From: Candidatus Woesearchaeota archaeon
GTDB lineage: Archaea > Nanobdellota > Nanobdellia > SCGC-AAA011-G17 > UBA489
DNA length: 44,824 nucleotides
Assembly: GCA_018302985.1 (NCBI GenBank)
Contig: JAGVZA010000006.1
Coordinates: 1 to 44,824, forward strand
Direction: 5' to 3'
The notes under the pieces were generated by a model. It ran no database searches, was not told the origin of the DNA, and was given only the letters and a program-made list of their open reading frames with translations. The translations under genes and the position numbers were made by a program. Below, piece by piece: positions 17,449-25,890 of this stretch (position 1 is its first letter; every line of letters starts with the position of its first letter).

Positions 17449-18315
17449 ATGGCTGAAAATAAGAGCATGAAAATATTCATGATAATTCTAGGACTAGTTA
17501 TAATAGGAACCATAGCTGGAGAAATATATCTCGGATACGCAATAAAGAAAGAAAATGCAGAATTAAAGGAATCCTTGCAACAAAATATAGATGCAAATAC
17601 AGAATTAACAAGAAATCTTATTACTTCAGCACAAGAAGACTTTCAAAAAAAGATTGAGACAATAGCAAGTGCAGTAGAAGAAATAGAGTCAGAAAGCAAA
17701 TCTCGTTTATCAGATTTAGAAGAAGAAGTAAAAAATGTAAATATTAAGTCTGGAGATTTTTCTGCGATTTTAGAAGATGTCTTTCCAGGTGTTGTAAATA
17801 TTGCAACCGATCAAGGTCGCGGTTCTGGAGCAATTATAACTGATGATGGTTATATAGTAACTAATTACCATGTAATAAAAGATGCTCAAATTATCCAAAT
17901 AGTAGACTACAATAAAAGAATATACATTGCAATTCCTATAGGCGCTCATGTACAATATGATGTCGCTGTGTTAAAAATTAATGGTAGTTTTAATGAGTTA
18001 CAATTTGCTGATTCAAGCAAAATAAAAGTAGGAGAAAGAGTAGTTGCAGTAGGAAATCCAGCAGGTCTAGGTTTCTCAGTAACTGAAGGAATTATTAGCC
18101 AGGTAGAAAGAGTCATCAGTAGAAATGATCCCCCCATGTTGCAAACAGACGTTCCTATTAATCCTGGAAATTCTGGTGGACCATTAATTAACACAAAAGG
18201 AAATATTGTAGGAATTAACAGATTAAAAATTGAGGGATATGAAAGTTTAGGTTTTGCTATACCTAGTAATTTAGTAAAATTAGTTGCTGAAGAAATTATA
18301 CAAAGAGATATCTAA
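17449..18315 (+). CDS. Membrane-anchored HtrA/DegP-like serine protease, no PDZ domain
   Basis: 288 aa: an N-terminal transmembrane helix (about residues 8-30), a coiled coil (about 33-95), then a trypsin-like domain. The triad is visible: His141 in TNYHVI, Asp171 in YDVAVLKI and Ser242 in GNSGGPL. The protein ends soon after the catalytic domain (SLGFAIPS), so the PDZ domain of typical HtrA proteases is absent. It should face the cell exterior and handle misfolded envelope proteins. It is divergent from the surface-structure cluster, which suggests quality control of those disulfide-rich proteins; that link is inferred. Confidence 0.88.
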   Translation: MAENKSMKIFMIILGLVIIGTIAGEIYLGYAIKKENAELKESLQQNIDANTELTRNLITSAQEDFQKKIETIASAVEEIESESKSRLSDLEEEVKNVNIKSGDFSAILEDVFPGVVNIATDQGRGSGAIITDDGYIVTNYHVIKDAQIIQIVDYNKRIYIAIPIGAHVQYDVAVLKINGSFNELQFADSSKIKVGERVVAVGNPAGLGFSVTEGIISQVERVISRNDPPMLQTDVPINPGNSGGPLINTKGNIVGINRLKIEGYESLGFAIPSNLVKLVAEEIIQRDI

Positions 18316-18321
18316 AGAAAA

Positions 18322-19071
18322 TTAATCGTTCGCGACTCTAGGTGCTAAGATAAAAGTCAACTGTACTTTATCTTTCACTAAGTAGTCTACTTTCAAAGGA
18401 TAATCTTTGTTGAACTGCAAAGTCATCTTGTTAGAGAGTTTAGCTCCCTTCAAAATCTTCTTCAAATATTCAATGGAGTATTTTGCTTTAATGGGCTCTT
18501 TGCCTGGTGATTTAATAATAGTTTCTTCATCTGCATGGAGTTCAGTGCGTGCATCATTCAAATTACTCTCAGCTTCAACACAGAAAGTATCTTTCATCGC
18601 CACAAGAGCAACAGATTCAGAAACAACATCCATGTCTTGAACTGCTTCATCAAATCTATAACTTAAGGTTTCAATTTTAACAGGAAAAGTGAGTTCAGGA
18701 ATTTTATGTTCTTTGTCTTCCATATCAATCAAAGCTAAATTGAAAGTTCTAGTTGCTTCGCTTTTTAATTGAAGTCGTAATCTATGTTTCTCTTCATCTA
18801 ATTCGATAGTTAAAACATCAGAAGGTTTCACTCTGCGTAAAATAGTTTTGAAAGCATCTAAGTTAATGGCAATACTCACAGGTTTGTCAACTTGATATGC
18901 TGTAAATGCGCTGGAGAGTAAGGTAAAATGAACCATAGCTACATTAGCAGGATCCATAGCAACTAATTTGATTTGGTTTTTGTCAATTTTGAAGATAACA
19001 TCGTTAACAAGCTCAGAAACCACATTAACAGAATCTACTAAAATACGTGGTTCTTCAAGAGTTAGTTTCAT
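18322..19071 (-). CDS. pcn: DNA polymerase sliding clamp (PCNA)
   Basis: 249 aa from MKLTLEEPRI. PCNA features are LVAMDPANVAMVHF (about residues 40-52), the interdomain region around DMEDKEHKIPEL, and a C-terminal LTFILAPRV. It forms the ring that tethers DNA polymerase, ligase and nucleases to DNA. I chose 19071 over an in-frame ATG at 19104 because a TATA box sits at 19104-19112 and AGGGGAT lies eight bases before 19071. It follows the TFS/signal peptidase/RpoL genes, a frequent archaeal association. Confidence 0.95.
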   Translation of the reverse strand: MKLTLEEPRILVDSVNVVSELVNDVIFKIDKNQIKLVAMDPANVAMVHFTLLSSAFTAYQVDKPVSIAINLDAFKTILRRVKPSDVLTIELDEEKHRLRLQLKSEATRTFNLALIDMEDKEHKIPELTFPVKIETLSYRFDEAVQDMDVVSESVALVAMKDTFCVEAESNLNDARTELHADEETIIKSPGKEPIKAKYSIEYLKKILKGAKLSNKMTLQFNKDYPLKVDYLVKDKVQLTFILAPRVAND

Positions 19072-19103
19072 GTATATATCCCCTAGCAAAAACACTGAGT
19101 TCA

Positions 19104-19112
19104 ATTTATAAT
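19104..19112 (-). promoter_or_regulatory. TATA box of pcn
   Basis: The minus strand reads ATTATAAAT, 33-41 bp before the chosen start. It excludes the more upstream ATG as translation start. Confidence 0.6.
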
Positions 19113-19161
19113 GATTATGGTATTCCAGAGAATAGATAAAATAACTCCATCTAAGTGAGAA

Positions 19162-19491
19162 TTATTTCGAAGCTCGCCAAGTATGGCTGCATTTCACACA
19201 TTTAAAGAAACGTGTTTCAGCTTCATCGCCAGCTCTGGTCTGCACAAGCCAATAGAAAGCTTCTCCATGCTGACATTTAGAGCAAGTCTCTTGGACTTTT
19301 GGTAATGTGTCCACACGCTTGCTAATGACTTCAATGTCATCTTTCTTAGATTGTGTGACCTTTTCTTTCAAAATAATTTTTTCTTTTTTGTTAGTAGAAT
19401 AATTACAGGATGCACAACTTAATCTCATCTTGCCAGTAGTCTTTGTTTTTTTAGGAACAATAATCGCTCCACACTTAGGACAGAACATCAT
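19162..19491 (-). CDS. tfs: Transcription factor S (TFIIS/RPB9-like)
   Basis: 109 aa with two zinc ribbons. The N-terminal CPKCG...CASC (about residues 4-30) is RPB9-like. The C-terminal CSKC...CVKC contains the TFIIS hallmark QTRAGDEAETRFF, whose Asp-Glu pair stimulates RNA cleavage by backtracked RNA polymerase. Full length for the archaeal family. It overlaps the signal peptidase gene by four bases. Confidence 0.93.
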   Translation of the reverse strand: MMFCPKCGAIIVPKKTKTTGKMRLSCASCNYSTNKKEKIILKEKVTQSKKDDIEVISKRVDTLPKVQETCSKCQHGEAFYWLVQTRAGDEAETRFFKCVKCSHTWRASK

Positions 19492-20072
19492 GAAAATACG
19501 CCTCCTAGAAATTCTACAAATCCAATTTTTATCCAGCCTAAATAAGGCAATCTTAAAACAGCTTTGCCAGTTCTTTTAATTTGAGCTTCAGTAACAATAT
19601 CTCTATCTGCTGTAGGATTATTATCTCCTTTTGTTGCAAAAGAATAAGTGTTGTCTTTTTGTGTAATGCTAACCACCCTATGAATAATAGGATTCACGTG
19701 TCGTGAACTTTCATAGACGACCACATCTCCTACTTTAATAGCTTTCGGTTCTACACCTCTTAAAACCATAATGTCTCCTTTGTTAAATCCATTTTTGAAA
19801 GGAAAATCAGAAAACTGTTCTTCAGTGATATTATGTTGAGTATACCAGTCAGTTGCACTCCACCAAGTATCAAAAGATTGTCCATTATGCTCCATAGATC
19901 CTGAAACAACAGCAACTATAGGATAAGCAGTACTCAATAAAAGTCCAATACTGGGATAAACAATGAATTTAACAAGAACAAAGGCTAAAATAAGATTGAC
20001 AAACCAAGATAAAAGGGAGTCTTCATACCAAAGAAATTGCCATACTTTCTTAATAAAAGCGTGAAAACTCAT
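19488..20072 (-). CDS. Signal peptidase I, archaeal/ER type
   Basis: 194 aa with one N-terminal membrane helix (about 20-50). The nucleophile is Ser in VVSGSME, the His in NPIIHRVV replaces the bacterial Lys, and Asp residues lie in TKGDNNPTADRD, all marks of the S26B type. It removes signal peptides from secreted proteins, which here include the S-layer and Cys-rich proteins. A second helix near the C-terminus is short. It sits between rpoL and tfs, spaced by 17 bp from the former. Confidence 0.92.
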   Translation of the reverse strand: MSFHAFIKKVWQFLWYEDSLLSWFVNLILAFVLVKFIVYPSIGLLLSTAYPIVAVVSGSMEHNGQSFDTWWSATDWYTQHNITEEQFSDFPFKNGFNKGDIMVLRGVEPKAIKVGDVVVYESSRHVNPIIHRVVSITQKDNTYSFATKGDNNPTADRDIVTEAQIKRTGKAVLRLPYLGWIKIGFVEFLGGVFS

Positions 20073-20089
20073 GAAAGTGAAATGTAAAA

Positions 20090-20359
20090 TTAAAGCTTCT
20101 TAAACTTTTCTTGTAACTCAGCAGTTTTTTTCTGTAGGCGTTCTACAGCACCACTAAGCAAGCTTATAGGGTCTTGTTTGTCCGACTCAACAATAAAAAC
20201 AGGTTGAGAAACTAAAGAATGTTCAATGGCATAACCAGCAACATCAGGTGCTTTTGCAAGCCAGAGTTCTTTACGAAGAATATTACAAAAAGTATGACCT
20301 TCACCTTTAAGCTCAAACTTGAGACGTTGTTTGGTATGTTCTAGAACGTTGATTTCCAT
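20090..20359 (-). CDS. rpoL: DNA-directed RNA polymerase subunit L (Rpo11)
   Basis: 89 aa. GEGHTFCNILRKELW (about residues 19-33) is the Rpo11/RPB11 signature helix-loop, followed by the beta strands and a C-terminal amphipathic helix. It pairs with Rpo3 in assembling the polymerase core. Usual length. It lies in the same run as tfs, so two transcription proteins are co-expressed. Confidence 0.95.
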   Translation of the reverse strand: MEINVLEHTKQRLKFELKGEGHTFCNILRKELWLAKAPDVAGYAIEHSLVSQPVFIVESDKQDPISLLSGAVERLQKKTAELQEKFKKL

Positions 20360-20383
20360 AGGGTAGAGGTGGAAAAATCATTT

Positions 20384-21016
20384 TTAAAGCTTTCTATCTC
20401 GTTCTAAGCGCCAAATGCCTACAGGAACAGTATAATGCTCCTTGCGGTGAAAGGATTGTGTCTTCGGAAGAACAAAATTAGCCTTCCAAAAATGAGTTAT
20501 AGTAAAGTTATGATCAGTGGATAAAGAAGTAAGAAATCGTTGACTTTCAACTTTATGAATGGTATAAATAACATTTGCAAGTTGCATGGCTTTTTCTAAA
20601 AAAACTTTGTCAGCATGTTCTTTCTGTACACCAAAAGGAGGATTTTGTAAAACAACATCAACAGCGTGATGAAATGTTTCTAGAGAAGTGTGTAAAAAAG
20701 AAGCTGAAAAAGTTTTACCAGTAGTGGCTTCCAGTGATTGTAAATTCTTTTTTGCTAAAGCTAAAGCCTCTGCATCCATATCTATAAAAAAAACTTGTTT
20801 TGCTCCTAATAATAACGCACCAAGACCTAAAATGCCAGTGCCACAACCAAAATCAGCAATCACTTTGTCATCTATGTCCCCTTGTAATGCAGCATCCCAA
20901 AGCACTTGTGCAGCAAGTTCACTAGGAGTTGCATATTGTTCTAAAGCAGCAGAAGGTTGTACAAAAGTTTGCAAGCGAGAAAGATGAATCGCTAAATCTT
21001 TTTTCTTCAGGGTCAT
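20384..21016 (-). CDS. METTL5-like RNA adenine N6-methyltransferase
   Basis: 210 aa. LQTFVQPSAALEQYATPSELAA is broken by me into its features: the QY-TPSELAA segment typical of METTL5-type enzymes, SAM motif I DFGCGTGILGLGA (about 56-68), acidic FIDMD, and the catalytic LQNPPFGVQ. NPPF marks N6-adenine methylation. Family members modify the small or large rRNA. It overlaps the MBF1 gene by four bases. The RNA target is inferred from the family. Confidence 0.85.
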   Translation of the reverse strand: MTLKKKDLAIHLSRLQTFVQPSAALEQYATPSELAAQVLWDAALQGDIDDKVIADFGCGTGILGLGALLLGAKQVFFIDMDAEALALAKKNLQSLEATTGKTFSASFLHTSLETFHHAVDVVLQNPPFGVQKEHADKVFLEKAMQLANVIYTIHKVESQRFLTSLSTDHNFTITHFWKANFVLPKTQSFHRKEHYTVPVGIWRLERDRKL

Positions 21017-21477
21017 GTTTTTTTCCGGATTTTGACAAGATCTCCAATAGTTAATGCATTATCTTGTGAAGAAGAAATATTTGCCGGAGGAATATACAGT
21101 TCAACTAGAGTAATATGGAGGATTTTTTCTAAGCGTTGTGCAAGAGGAAGAGAGGGTTTTAATTTTCCAGATTCTATATGTTGAATAACAGATTCTTTTT
21201 CTTTAGCTGCCTGAGCAAGATCTTTTTGTTGCATGCCTAACTTTTCTCTGGCTTGTTTAATAAGAGATGCAAAAGTATCAACAAGAAGTTCATTAGTTTC
21301 TGATTCCATGCGTTGTCTTGCTCGCTGTTGAGAGGGTTGTTGAGAAGATGCAGAATGAATTGGTTTTGGTAATGCCTTGCCGTAACGACTGCAAGAAGAA
21401 CAGACTTGCAAAGTAGTTCCCTCTACGAAGACAGGATTTAAAGGCTTCTCTGATCCGCACATATCACAACTAGCCAT
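21013..21477 (-). CDS. mbf1: Multiprotein bridging factor 1 (MBF1)
   Basis: 154 aa. An N-terminal zinc ribbon (CDMCG...CSSC, residues 4-30) is followed by a linker rich in Gln/Ser and a Cro-like HTH (IKQAREKLGMQQKDLAQ... IQHIESGKLKP, about 72-110). MBF1 links regulators to TBP and the ribosome-associated machinery. First gene of the minus-strand information block, with a TATA box at 21501-21510. A perfect palindrome lies between it and the divergent glycosyltransferase gene. Confidence 0.92.
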   Translation of the reverse strand: MASCDMCGSEKPLNPVFVEGTTLQVCSSCSRYGKALPKPIHSASSQQPSQQRARQRMESETNELLVDTFASLIKQAREKLGMQQKDLAQAAKEKESVIQHIESGKLKPSLPLAQRLEKILHITLVELYIPPANISSSQDNALTIGDLVKIRKKT

Positions 21478-21500
21478 AAAGAATGCTAGGGCAACAGGCT

Positions 21501-21510
21501 CTATAAATAG
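21501..21510 (-). promoter_or_regulatory. TATA box of mbf1 operon
   Basis: The minus strand reads CTATTTATAG, 24-33 bp before the ATG at 21477. Confidence 0.65.
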
Positions 21511-21517
21511 ATTTTGG

Positions 21518-21536
21518 AAGGTTCTAGAACAACCTT
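21518..21536. promoter_or_regulatory. Palindromic operator candidate between divergent promoters
   Basis: GTTCTAGAAC (21521-21530) is a perfect 10-bp palindrome. AAGGTT on its left edge (21518-21523) is mirrored by AACCTT (21531-21536). It lies exactly between the two divergent TATA boxes and abuts that of the glycosyltransferase, so a bound dimer could block or activate both. Confidence 0.45.
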
Positions 21537-21544
21537 TAAATAAG
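21534..21544 (+). promoter_or_regulatory. TATA box of the glycosyltransferase operon
   Basis: CTTTAAATAAG, 20-30 bp before the ATG at 21564. Confidence 0.6.
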
Positions 21545-21563
21545 GAAAAAACGACCTAAATAC

Positions 21564-22817
21564 ATGTTTACTACTTGGATAATATGGTTTATGTACTTTG
21601 CATCCTTGTATTTTGTATCTTTTTGGTTGCTGATATTCCTAGAAAAAGGAGTAAAAGAAGAAAAAAAGCATCCTAAGAATCTGCCTTTTGTAACAATCTG
21701 CATTCCTGCATGGAATGAAGAGGAATGTATTGCTAAAACAGTTAAATCTGCACTAAATCTTAATTATCCTGTAGGGAAACGAGAGATTCTCTGTATAGAC
21801 CATAGTTCTCAAGATCGTACGGCAGAAATTTTAAAATCATTCGGTAATAAAATCAGAGTCATCACTCTCAAGCGTAATCCTGGTGATAGAAAAGGCGCAG
21901 CAGTAAACGCTGGACTTAAAGTAGCAAAGGGAGAGCTATTTATTTGTCTAGATGCTGATTCATACGTTACACCAAATGCACTAAAAATTATGCTGCCCTA
22001 TTTTGAAGAAAAAGATGTTGCTTCTGTGCTTCCTCTAATGAAACTTAAAGAAAAAAACACATTCATGAGGAAAATACAAGCTATAGAATATCTCGTTAAT
22101 TTCTTTATTAAGAAAATTGTTGGTCTGGTAGATTGTATTCATGTCACACCAGGTCCATTTGGAGCCTATAAAACGGCTGTATTACGAAAAGTAGGCGGAT
22201 TTGATCCAACAAACTTAACAGAAGATCAGGAAATGGCAATGCGTTTGCAAAAAGAAAACTATAAAATTGTTCAATTGCTTGATGCTGAAGTCTTTACTAC
22301 AGCTCCAAAGAATTACAAAGAATTTTATCAGCAAAGAAATCGTTGGTATCAAGGAAGTGTTTTCAATCTAATAAAATATAGAAAGATGTTATTTAATACA
22401 AAATATGGGGAATTAGGAATGTTCCATATGCCTATGATTGCAGTCTCAGCAGGTTTATCTATTTTTTTCGCTATATTTATTATATATAATCACATGATCA
22501 GACCCCTATTCAATAAATTATATGACGCAAGCTACATTAATTTTAATATACCATTTATGGTTGGAAGGAAAGCAGAGTTATTTTCTCTATTGGATTTAGA
22601 TTACACATTTCTCTTTTTCCTAGTTGCCTTGCTGTTAGGAGGAATCGTATGGATTGTGTTAGCTCATAAGTATACAAAAGAAAAATGGACAGTAAAAAGA
22701 ATAGCCTTTATTCCAGTATATCTCTTAGTCTATCCCTTCTTAATGTCTCTAGCGTGGATGGGTGTAGCGATGAATTTAGCAAGAAGAAAAAATGTCCAGT
22801 GGCATAAAGCAAAATGA
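21564..22817 (+). CDS. Processive family 2 glycosyltransferase, membrane
   Basis: 417 aa: an N-terminal membrane helix, then a GT2 domain with IPAWNEE (about 48-53), DADS (130-133), NLTEDQEMA and the QQRNRW motif. Three or more C-terminal transmembrane helices follow. This is the layout of hyaluronan/cellulose synthase-like enzymes and of N-acetylglucosaminyltransferases that polymerise sugar while exporting it. Substrate unknown. It overlaps the next gene by four bases, forming an operon with a thioredoxin-fold protein and a YjdF-like membrane protein. Confidence 0.88.
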   Translation: MFTTWIIWFMYFASLYFVSFWLLIFLEKGVKEEKKHPKNLPFVTICIPAWNEEECIAKTVKSALNLNYPVGKREILCIDHSSQDRTAEILKSFGNKIRVITLKRNPGDRKGAAVNAGLKVAKGELFICLDADSYVTPNALKIMLPYFEEKDVASVLPLMKLKEKNTFMRKIQAIEYLVNFFIKKIVGLVDCIHVTPGPFGAYKTAVLRKVGGFDPTNLTEDQEMAMRLQKENYKIVQLLDAEVFTTAPKNYKEFYQQRNRWYQGSVFNLIKYRKMLFNTKYGELGMFHMPMIAVSAGLSIFFAIFIIYNHMIRPLFNKLYDASYINFNIPFMVGRKAELFSLLDLDYTFLFFLVALLLGGIVWIVLAHKYTKEKWTVKRIAFIPVYLLVYPFLMSLAWMGVAMNLARRKNVQWHKAK

Positions 22818-23503
22818 CAATAGATCGAAAAGTATATGTAAAGAAGCATCTCGCAGCATTAGCGATCACGCTTATAGTATTTACTATTGGTATCATGATT
22901 GGTCTGCAAGTCAGTGATTCAAGAATTAGTGCAATAACAAATACTGCAAGGCTTCAGCGCGTACAGTTTGAAAGTTTACAATTGCAATATGCTTTTTTGA
23001 ACACTGCGCAGAACACGAGTTGTACGGCCTTTACAACAGCTTTGGACCAGAATGTCTATGCTCTTGAAAATGCAAGAACAAAATTAGAAAGCTATATAGA
23101 AGATGCTAAGGATGAAGAAGAGTTTATAATCGCAAAAAGAGAATATATGATTACTGAATTAAGATATTGGTTATTAGCACAGCAAGCAAAAAAAGTATGT
23201 GAAAAAGAGAGTGTATCTGTGCTCTTCTTCTATGAAAGAAATCAACTATGTGAAGATTGTAATACGCAAGGAATTATTTTAACCTATTTGAAAGAAAAAT
23301 TTAAGGAAAAATTATTAGTATTTTCTTTAGATGCTGATTTGGAAGATCCTATGATAGATTTAGTAAAAAATAATTATAATATTACAGAAATACCATCAAT
23401 AGTTGTTGAAGAAAAAGTATTTGTAGGGTTCACAACAAAAGAATTCCTAGAAAAAGAGATTTGTAAAAACTTTAAAGCAAGTATGCAAGAATGTCAGGAA
23501 TAA
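22814..23503 (+). CDS. Membrane-anchored thioredoxin-fold protein
   Basis: 229 aa. One transmembrane helix (about 12-31), a helical linker (about 45-128) and a C-terminal thioredoxin-like domain. SVLFFYERNQLCEDC gives a CxxC (C146, C149) after the first strand, and EIPSIVV supplies the cis-proline loop. The redox site should lie outside the membrane. It may form or exchange disulfides in the many Cys-rich surface proteins here; that link is inferred. The CEDC sequence is acidic compared with the usual CGPC. Confidence 0.72.
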   Translation: MTIDRKVYVKKHLAALAITLIVFTIGIMIGLQVSDSRISAITNTARLQRVQFESLQLQYAFLNTAQNTSCTAFTTALDQNVYALENARTKLESYIEDAKDEEEFIIAKREYMITELRYWLLAQQAKKVCEKESVSVLFFYERNQLCEDCNTQGIILTYLKEKFKEKLLVFSLDADLEDPMIDLVKNNYNITEIPSIVVEEKVFVGFTTKEFLEKEICKNFKASMQECQE

Positions 23504-24108
23504 AAAAAGAAGACAGAAGTAGATCAAAGATAGACTTAATTGTATTTATTGTAGCCATAATCTTCTTTCTCTTCGTTATAATCTATTGTGTGCAGACCAA
23601 TTTTAATTATTATATCGCAGATAGCGTCATATTCATAGGGCTAAGCATTATCTTGTTTGTATTCTATAAGCAATGGCGATTAAATGCTTTTACTTTTTTT
23701 GCTCTCATCCTAGGATTTATATTGCATGATTTAGGAGCATTTAGATTTTATGCTAGTTCACCAGTACCTGTAGAATGGGATGTAGTAACTCATCTTTGGG
23801 GAATATTTGCTGTTACATTGTTTATTTATAACATAGTGCGAGATCTAACTAAAAAAAGCCATCATGTGTTTCTTTTCTTCGTAGTTATTTTAGCAGGATT
23901 AGGCTTCGGAGTTTTGATTGAATTTTTAGAATTTTATGGATTTATGACTACTGGATTCGGTGAAGGATTCTTTGGACGTGGATTTGGTGACTTTGATCCT
24001 TCTATAGTTAGTTCTGATTATATAGATACTATTCAAGATTTGTTTTGGAATTTTGTTGGAGCCACAATAGGCTTTGTTGTGGGTTTTTTTAGAGAGAAAA
24101 AAAGTTAA
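23491..24108 (+). CDS. YjdF-like (DUF2238-type) membrane protein
   Basis: 205 aa with about six transmembrane helices. Conserved-looking polar residues sit in WDVVTHLWG (Asp, His), GVLIEFLEF (two Glu) and DTIQDLFWNFVGATIG, matching the D..H / E..E / D..D..N..G pattern of the DUF2238 family. Function of the family is not established. The start overlaps the upstream gene by 13 bases and the end overlaps the convergent scpB by four. Confidence 0.7.
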   Translation: MSGIKKEDRSRSKIDLIVFIVAIIFFLFVIIYCVQTNFNYYIADSVIFIGLSIILFVFYKQWRLNAFTFFALILGFILHDLGAFRFYASSPVPVEWDVVTHLWGIFAVTLFIYNIVRDLTKKSHHVFLFFVVILAGLGFGVLIEFLEFYGFMTTGFGEGFFGRGFGDFDPSIVSSDYIDTIQDLFWNFVGATIGFVVGFFREKKS

Positions 24109-24782
24109 TCTGAAGAAGTGGTCTCATCTAGATTTTCTGCAGGTAAAGATTCTTGTTGAAGAGTTTCAGGAACTGCCGATGGTTGTTGTTCTACAGGGGG
24201 AGATGATTCAGGAATAGAAGCTTGTGGGGTAGGTTCAGGTGCTGCTGGAGGTTGAGCTTCGCTTGCAGAATGTTGATTTTGTAAAGATTCTGGAATCTTA
24301 ATATTTTTGAATTGTTCTTTGACTTCTTCTGCGGCAGTGTCAAAATAATTATAAAATTGGGGAGTTAATTTAATTAATCTGCTTCTTCCTTGTTTTTCAG
24401 TGATAATCAAATTTTGTTCTTTCAAGATCTTAATATGGTCATAAGCTTTGTTGCCTCGAATTTTAATAATTTCGTGTTGTAAGACTGGTTGTTTGTAAGC
24501 TATCACAGCCAAGGTTTTAGTAGTTGGAGAGTCCATCTCAGAATCAGCCATAAGTTTGTTTGCTAAATAACCATAATCTTTTTTGATGTTCAGCTTGACC
24601 ATGTCATCCTGATGAACTAAAGTTAAAGCACTATCGCGTTGTTCATAATCTTTTTTTAATTCTTCCAGAAGATCTTTAACATAACCAACAGAACCTATCT
24701 CGCATACTTTTGCAATCTCTTCAAGACCCATAAAGCGTCCAGTCGTGAATAAAATTGCTTCTACTTTGTGTTTATCACTCAT
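24105..24782 (-). CDS. scpB: Segregation and condensation protein B
   Basis: 225 aa from MSDKHKVEAILF. The first 150 residues are two winged helices: EAILFTTGRFMGLEEIAK, then TLAVIAYKQPVLQHEI and an IRG segment, standard for ScpB. With ScpA and SMC it forms condensin. The last 75 residues are low-complexity Pro/Gln/Ser/Glu and probably disordered. I chose the ATG at 24782, eight bases inside the aRF1 gene, over an upstream TTG. Confidence 0.87.
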   Translation of the reverse strand: MSDKHKVEAILFTTGRFMGLEEIAKVCEIGSVGYVKDLLEELKKDYEQRDSALTLVHQDDMVKLNIKKDYGYLANKLMADSEMDSPTTKTLAVIAYKQPVLQHEIIKIRGNKAYDHIKILKEQNLIITEKQGRSRLIKLTPQFYNYFDTAAEEVKEQFKNIKIPESLQNQHSASEAQPPAAPEPTPQASIPESSPPVEQQPSAVPETLQQESLPAENLDETTSSD

Positions 24783-25869
24783 AGTTGCCCACAGCAAAAC
24801 GCAGAATGGCTGCTATCCCGCCTAAATCACGTAATTGCTGTCCCTCTCTTGTATCAGTAGATATTAATTGTAAAGCTGTTCCAGTAGATTGTGCTAATGT
24901 TTCAATTTCTTGCATCTTTTTATCGTCATAATTTTCAGAAATAAGAATAAGTTCTACAGCACCGAGATCCAAAACACGTCGCACTTCTTTTTCTCCATAG
25001 GTAGCTTTGTTAGGCTCTTTTGCAAGAATGGTGAAGAATCTTTCCATCACTTTCTTCTCTGCAATGATGCCTTCCTTTTGCAAGATGTCTGCGCTCTTAT
25101 CGACGAGATGATGTAATCCGCTCTCATCAGTGTAAGTGACATCCTGCACTGCTAGAATCTTCTTCTTTAATTCATTATTTAAATATTGCTGAAATTCTTC
25201 TTTGGTCGGTCCAGGTCCACCCAATAAGATTCCTTTCAAGTTTTTCATGGGTAAAAACTCTTTATTGCAAAGTTCTGATACTCTTTTGAAAAATTCAATA
25301 GCCATACCATGAATCAGACGTTCAAAACGTTGTGCACTCTGTCCTCCAGCCTTAAACTTGCCAGGAACACCAGAGGTTAAATCAGTAAGAAGAGTAATAG
25401 AAGATCCTCGCAATAAACCAATAGTAGCTTCTCTTCTGTCAACTAAGATAAGACCATAAGCTTCTTTATGTTCACGCATATCTTCCAGAATGTCTATAAC
25501 AAATCGCTGATCACATCTATACAAACGCATATTCAAAGGTTCTGGAGGTTCAATACTCCAAATTTTAATATCAACTTTGCCTTCTTGTGCTGCAACATTG
25601 CCAGAAAAGAGAGCTAATCCATGTTCGGGAGTTTTCTTAAACAGGCGTAAGTGGCGAATGCATCTTTCTAAAGAATCAATAACATTCCCTCTAGTTTTTG
25701 CATCTTTAATGTTCTTCGCAGTACCTTGCTCTTCCTGTAAGTGAGCAATAATCTTGTTCAAGTCGTACCCTGCAGGAATATACACAGACACAAGTTCAGT
25801 ATGACGTCCACGAATGTTTTTCAGTTCATTAATGAAACGTTTCAATTCCTGCTTCTTTGCAATGTCCAT
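24775..25869 (-). CDS. prf1: Archaeal peptide chain release factor aRF1, short form
   Basis: 364 aa. AGGQSAQRFER (GGQ at 175-177) is the peptidyl-tRNA hydrolysis motif, and YRCDQRF (117-123) matches the YxCxxxF decoding motif. The NIKS motif that reads the first base of the stop codon is NIKD here (53-56). Typical aRF1 is about 410-420 aa; this one seems to lack the domain 3 mini-domain with its zinc-ribbon cysteines. It should still terminate at all three stops. It has a TATA box at 25891-25900. Confidence 0.93.
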   Translation of the reverse strand: MDIAKKQELKRFINELKNIRGRHTELVSVYIPAGYDLNKIIAHLQEEQGTAKNIKDAKTRGNVIDSLERCIRHLRLFKKTPEHGLALFSGNVAAQEGKVDIKIWSIEPPEPLNMRLYRCDQRFVIDILEDMREHKEAYGLILVDRREATIGLLRGSSITLLTDLTSGVPGKFKAGGQSAQRFERLIHGMAIEFFKRVSELCNKEFLPMKNLKGILLGGPGPTKEEFQQYLNNELKKKILAVQDVTYTDESGLHHLVDKSADILQKEGIIAEKKVMERFFTILAKEPNKATYGEKEVRRVLDLGAVELILISENYDDKKMQEIETLAQSTGTALQLISTDTREGQQLRDLGGIAAILRFAVGNYE

Positions 25870-25890
25870 AAATAAGAATGTCCTAAGGGA

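Noticed and set aside
21521-21530. Reading GTTCTAGAAC as a eukaryote-like heat-shock element
   Set aside because: The TTCnnGAA resemblance is expected from any such palindrome, and archaea lack HSF; only the operator interpretation is kept.
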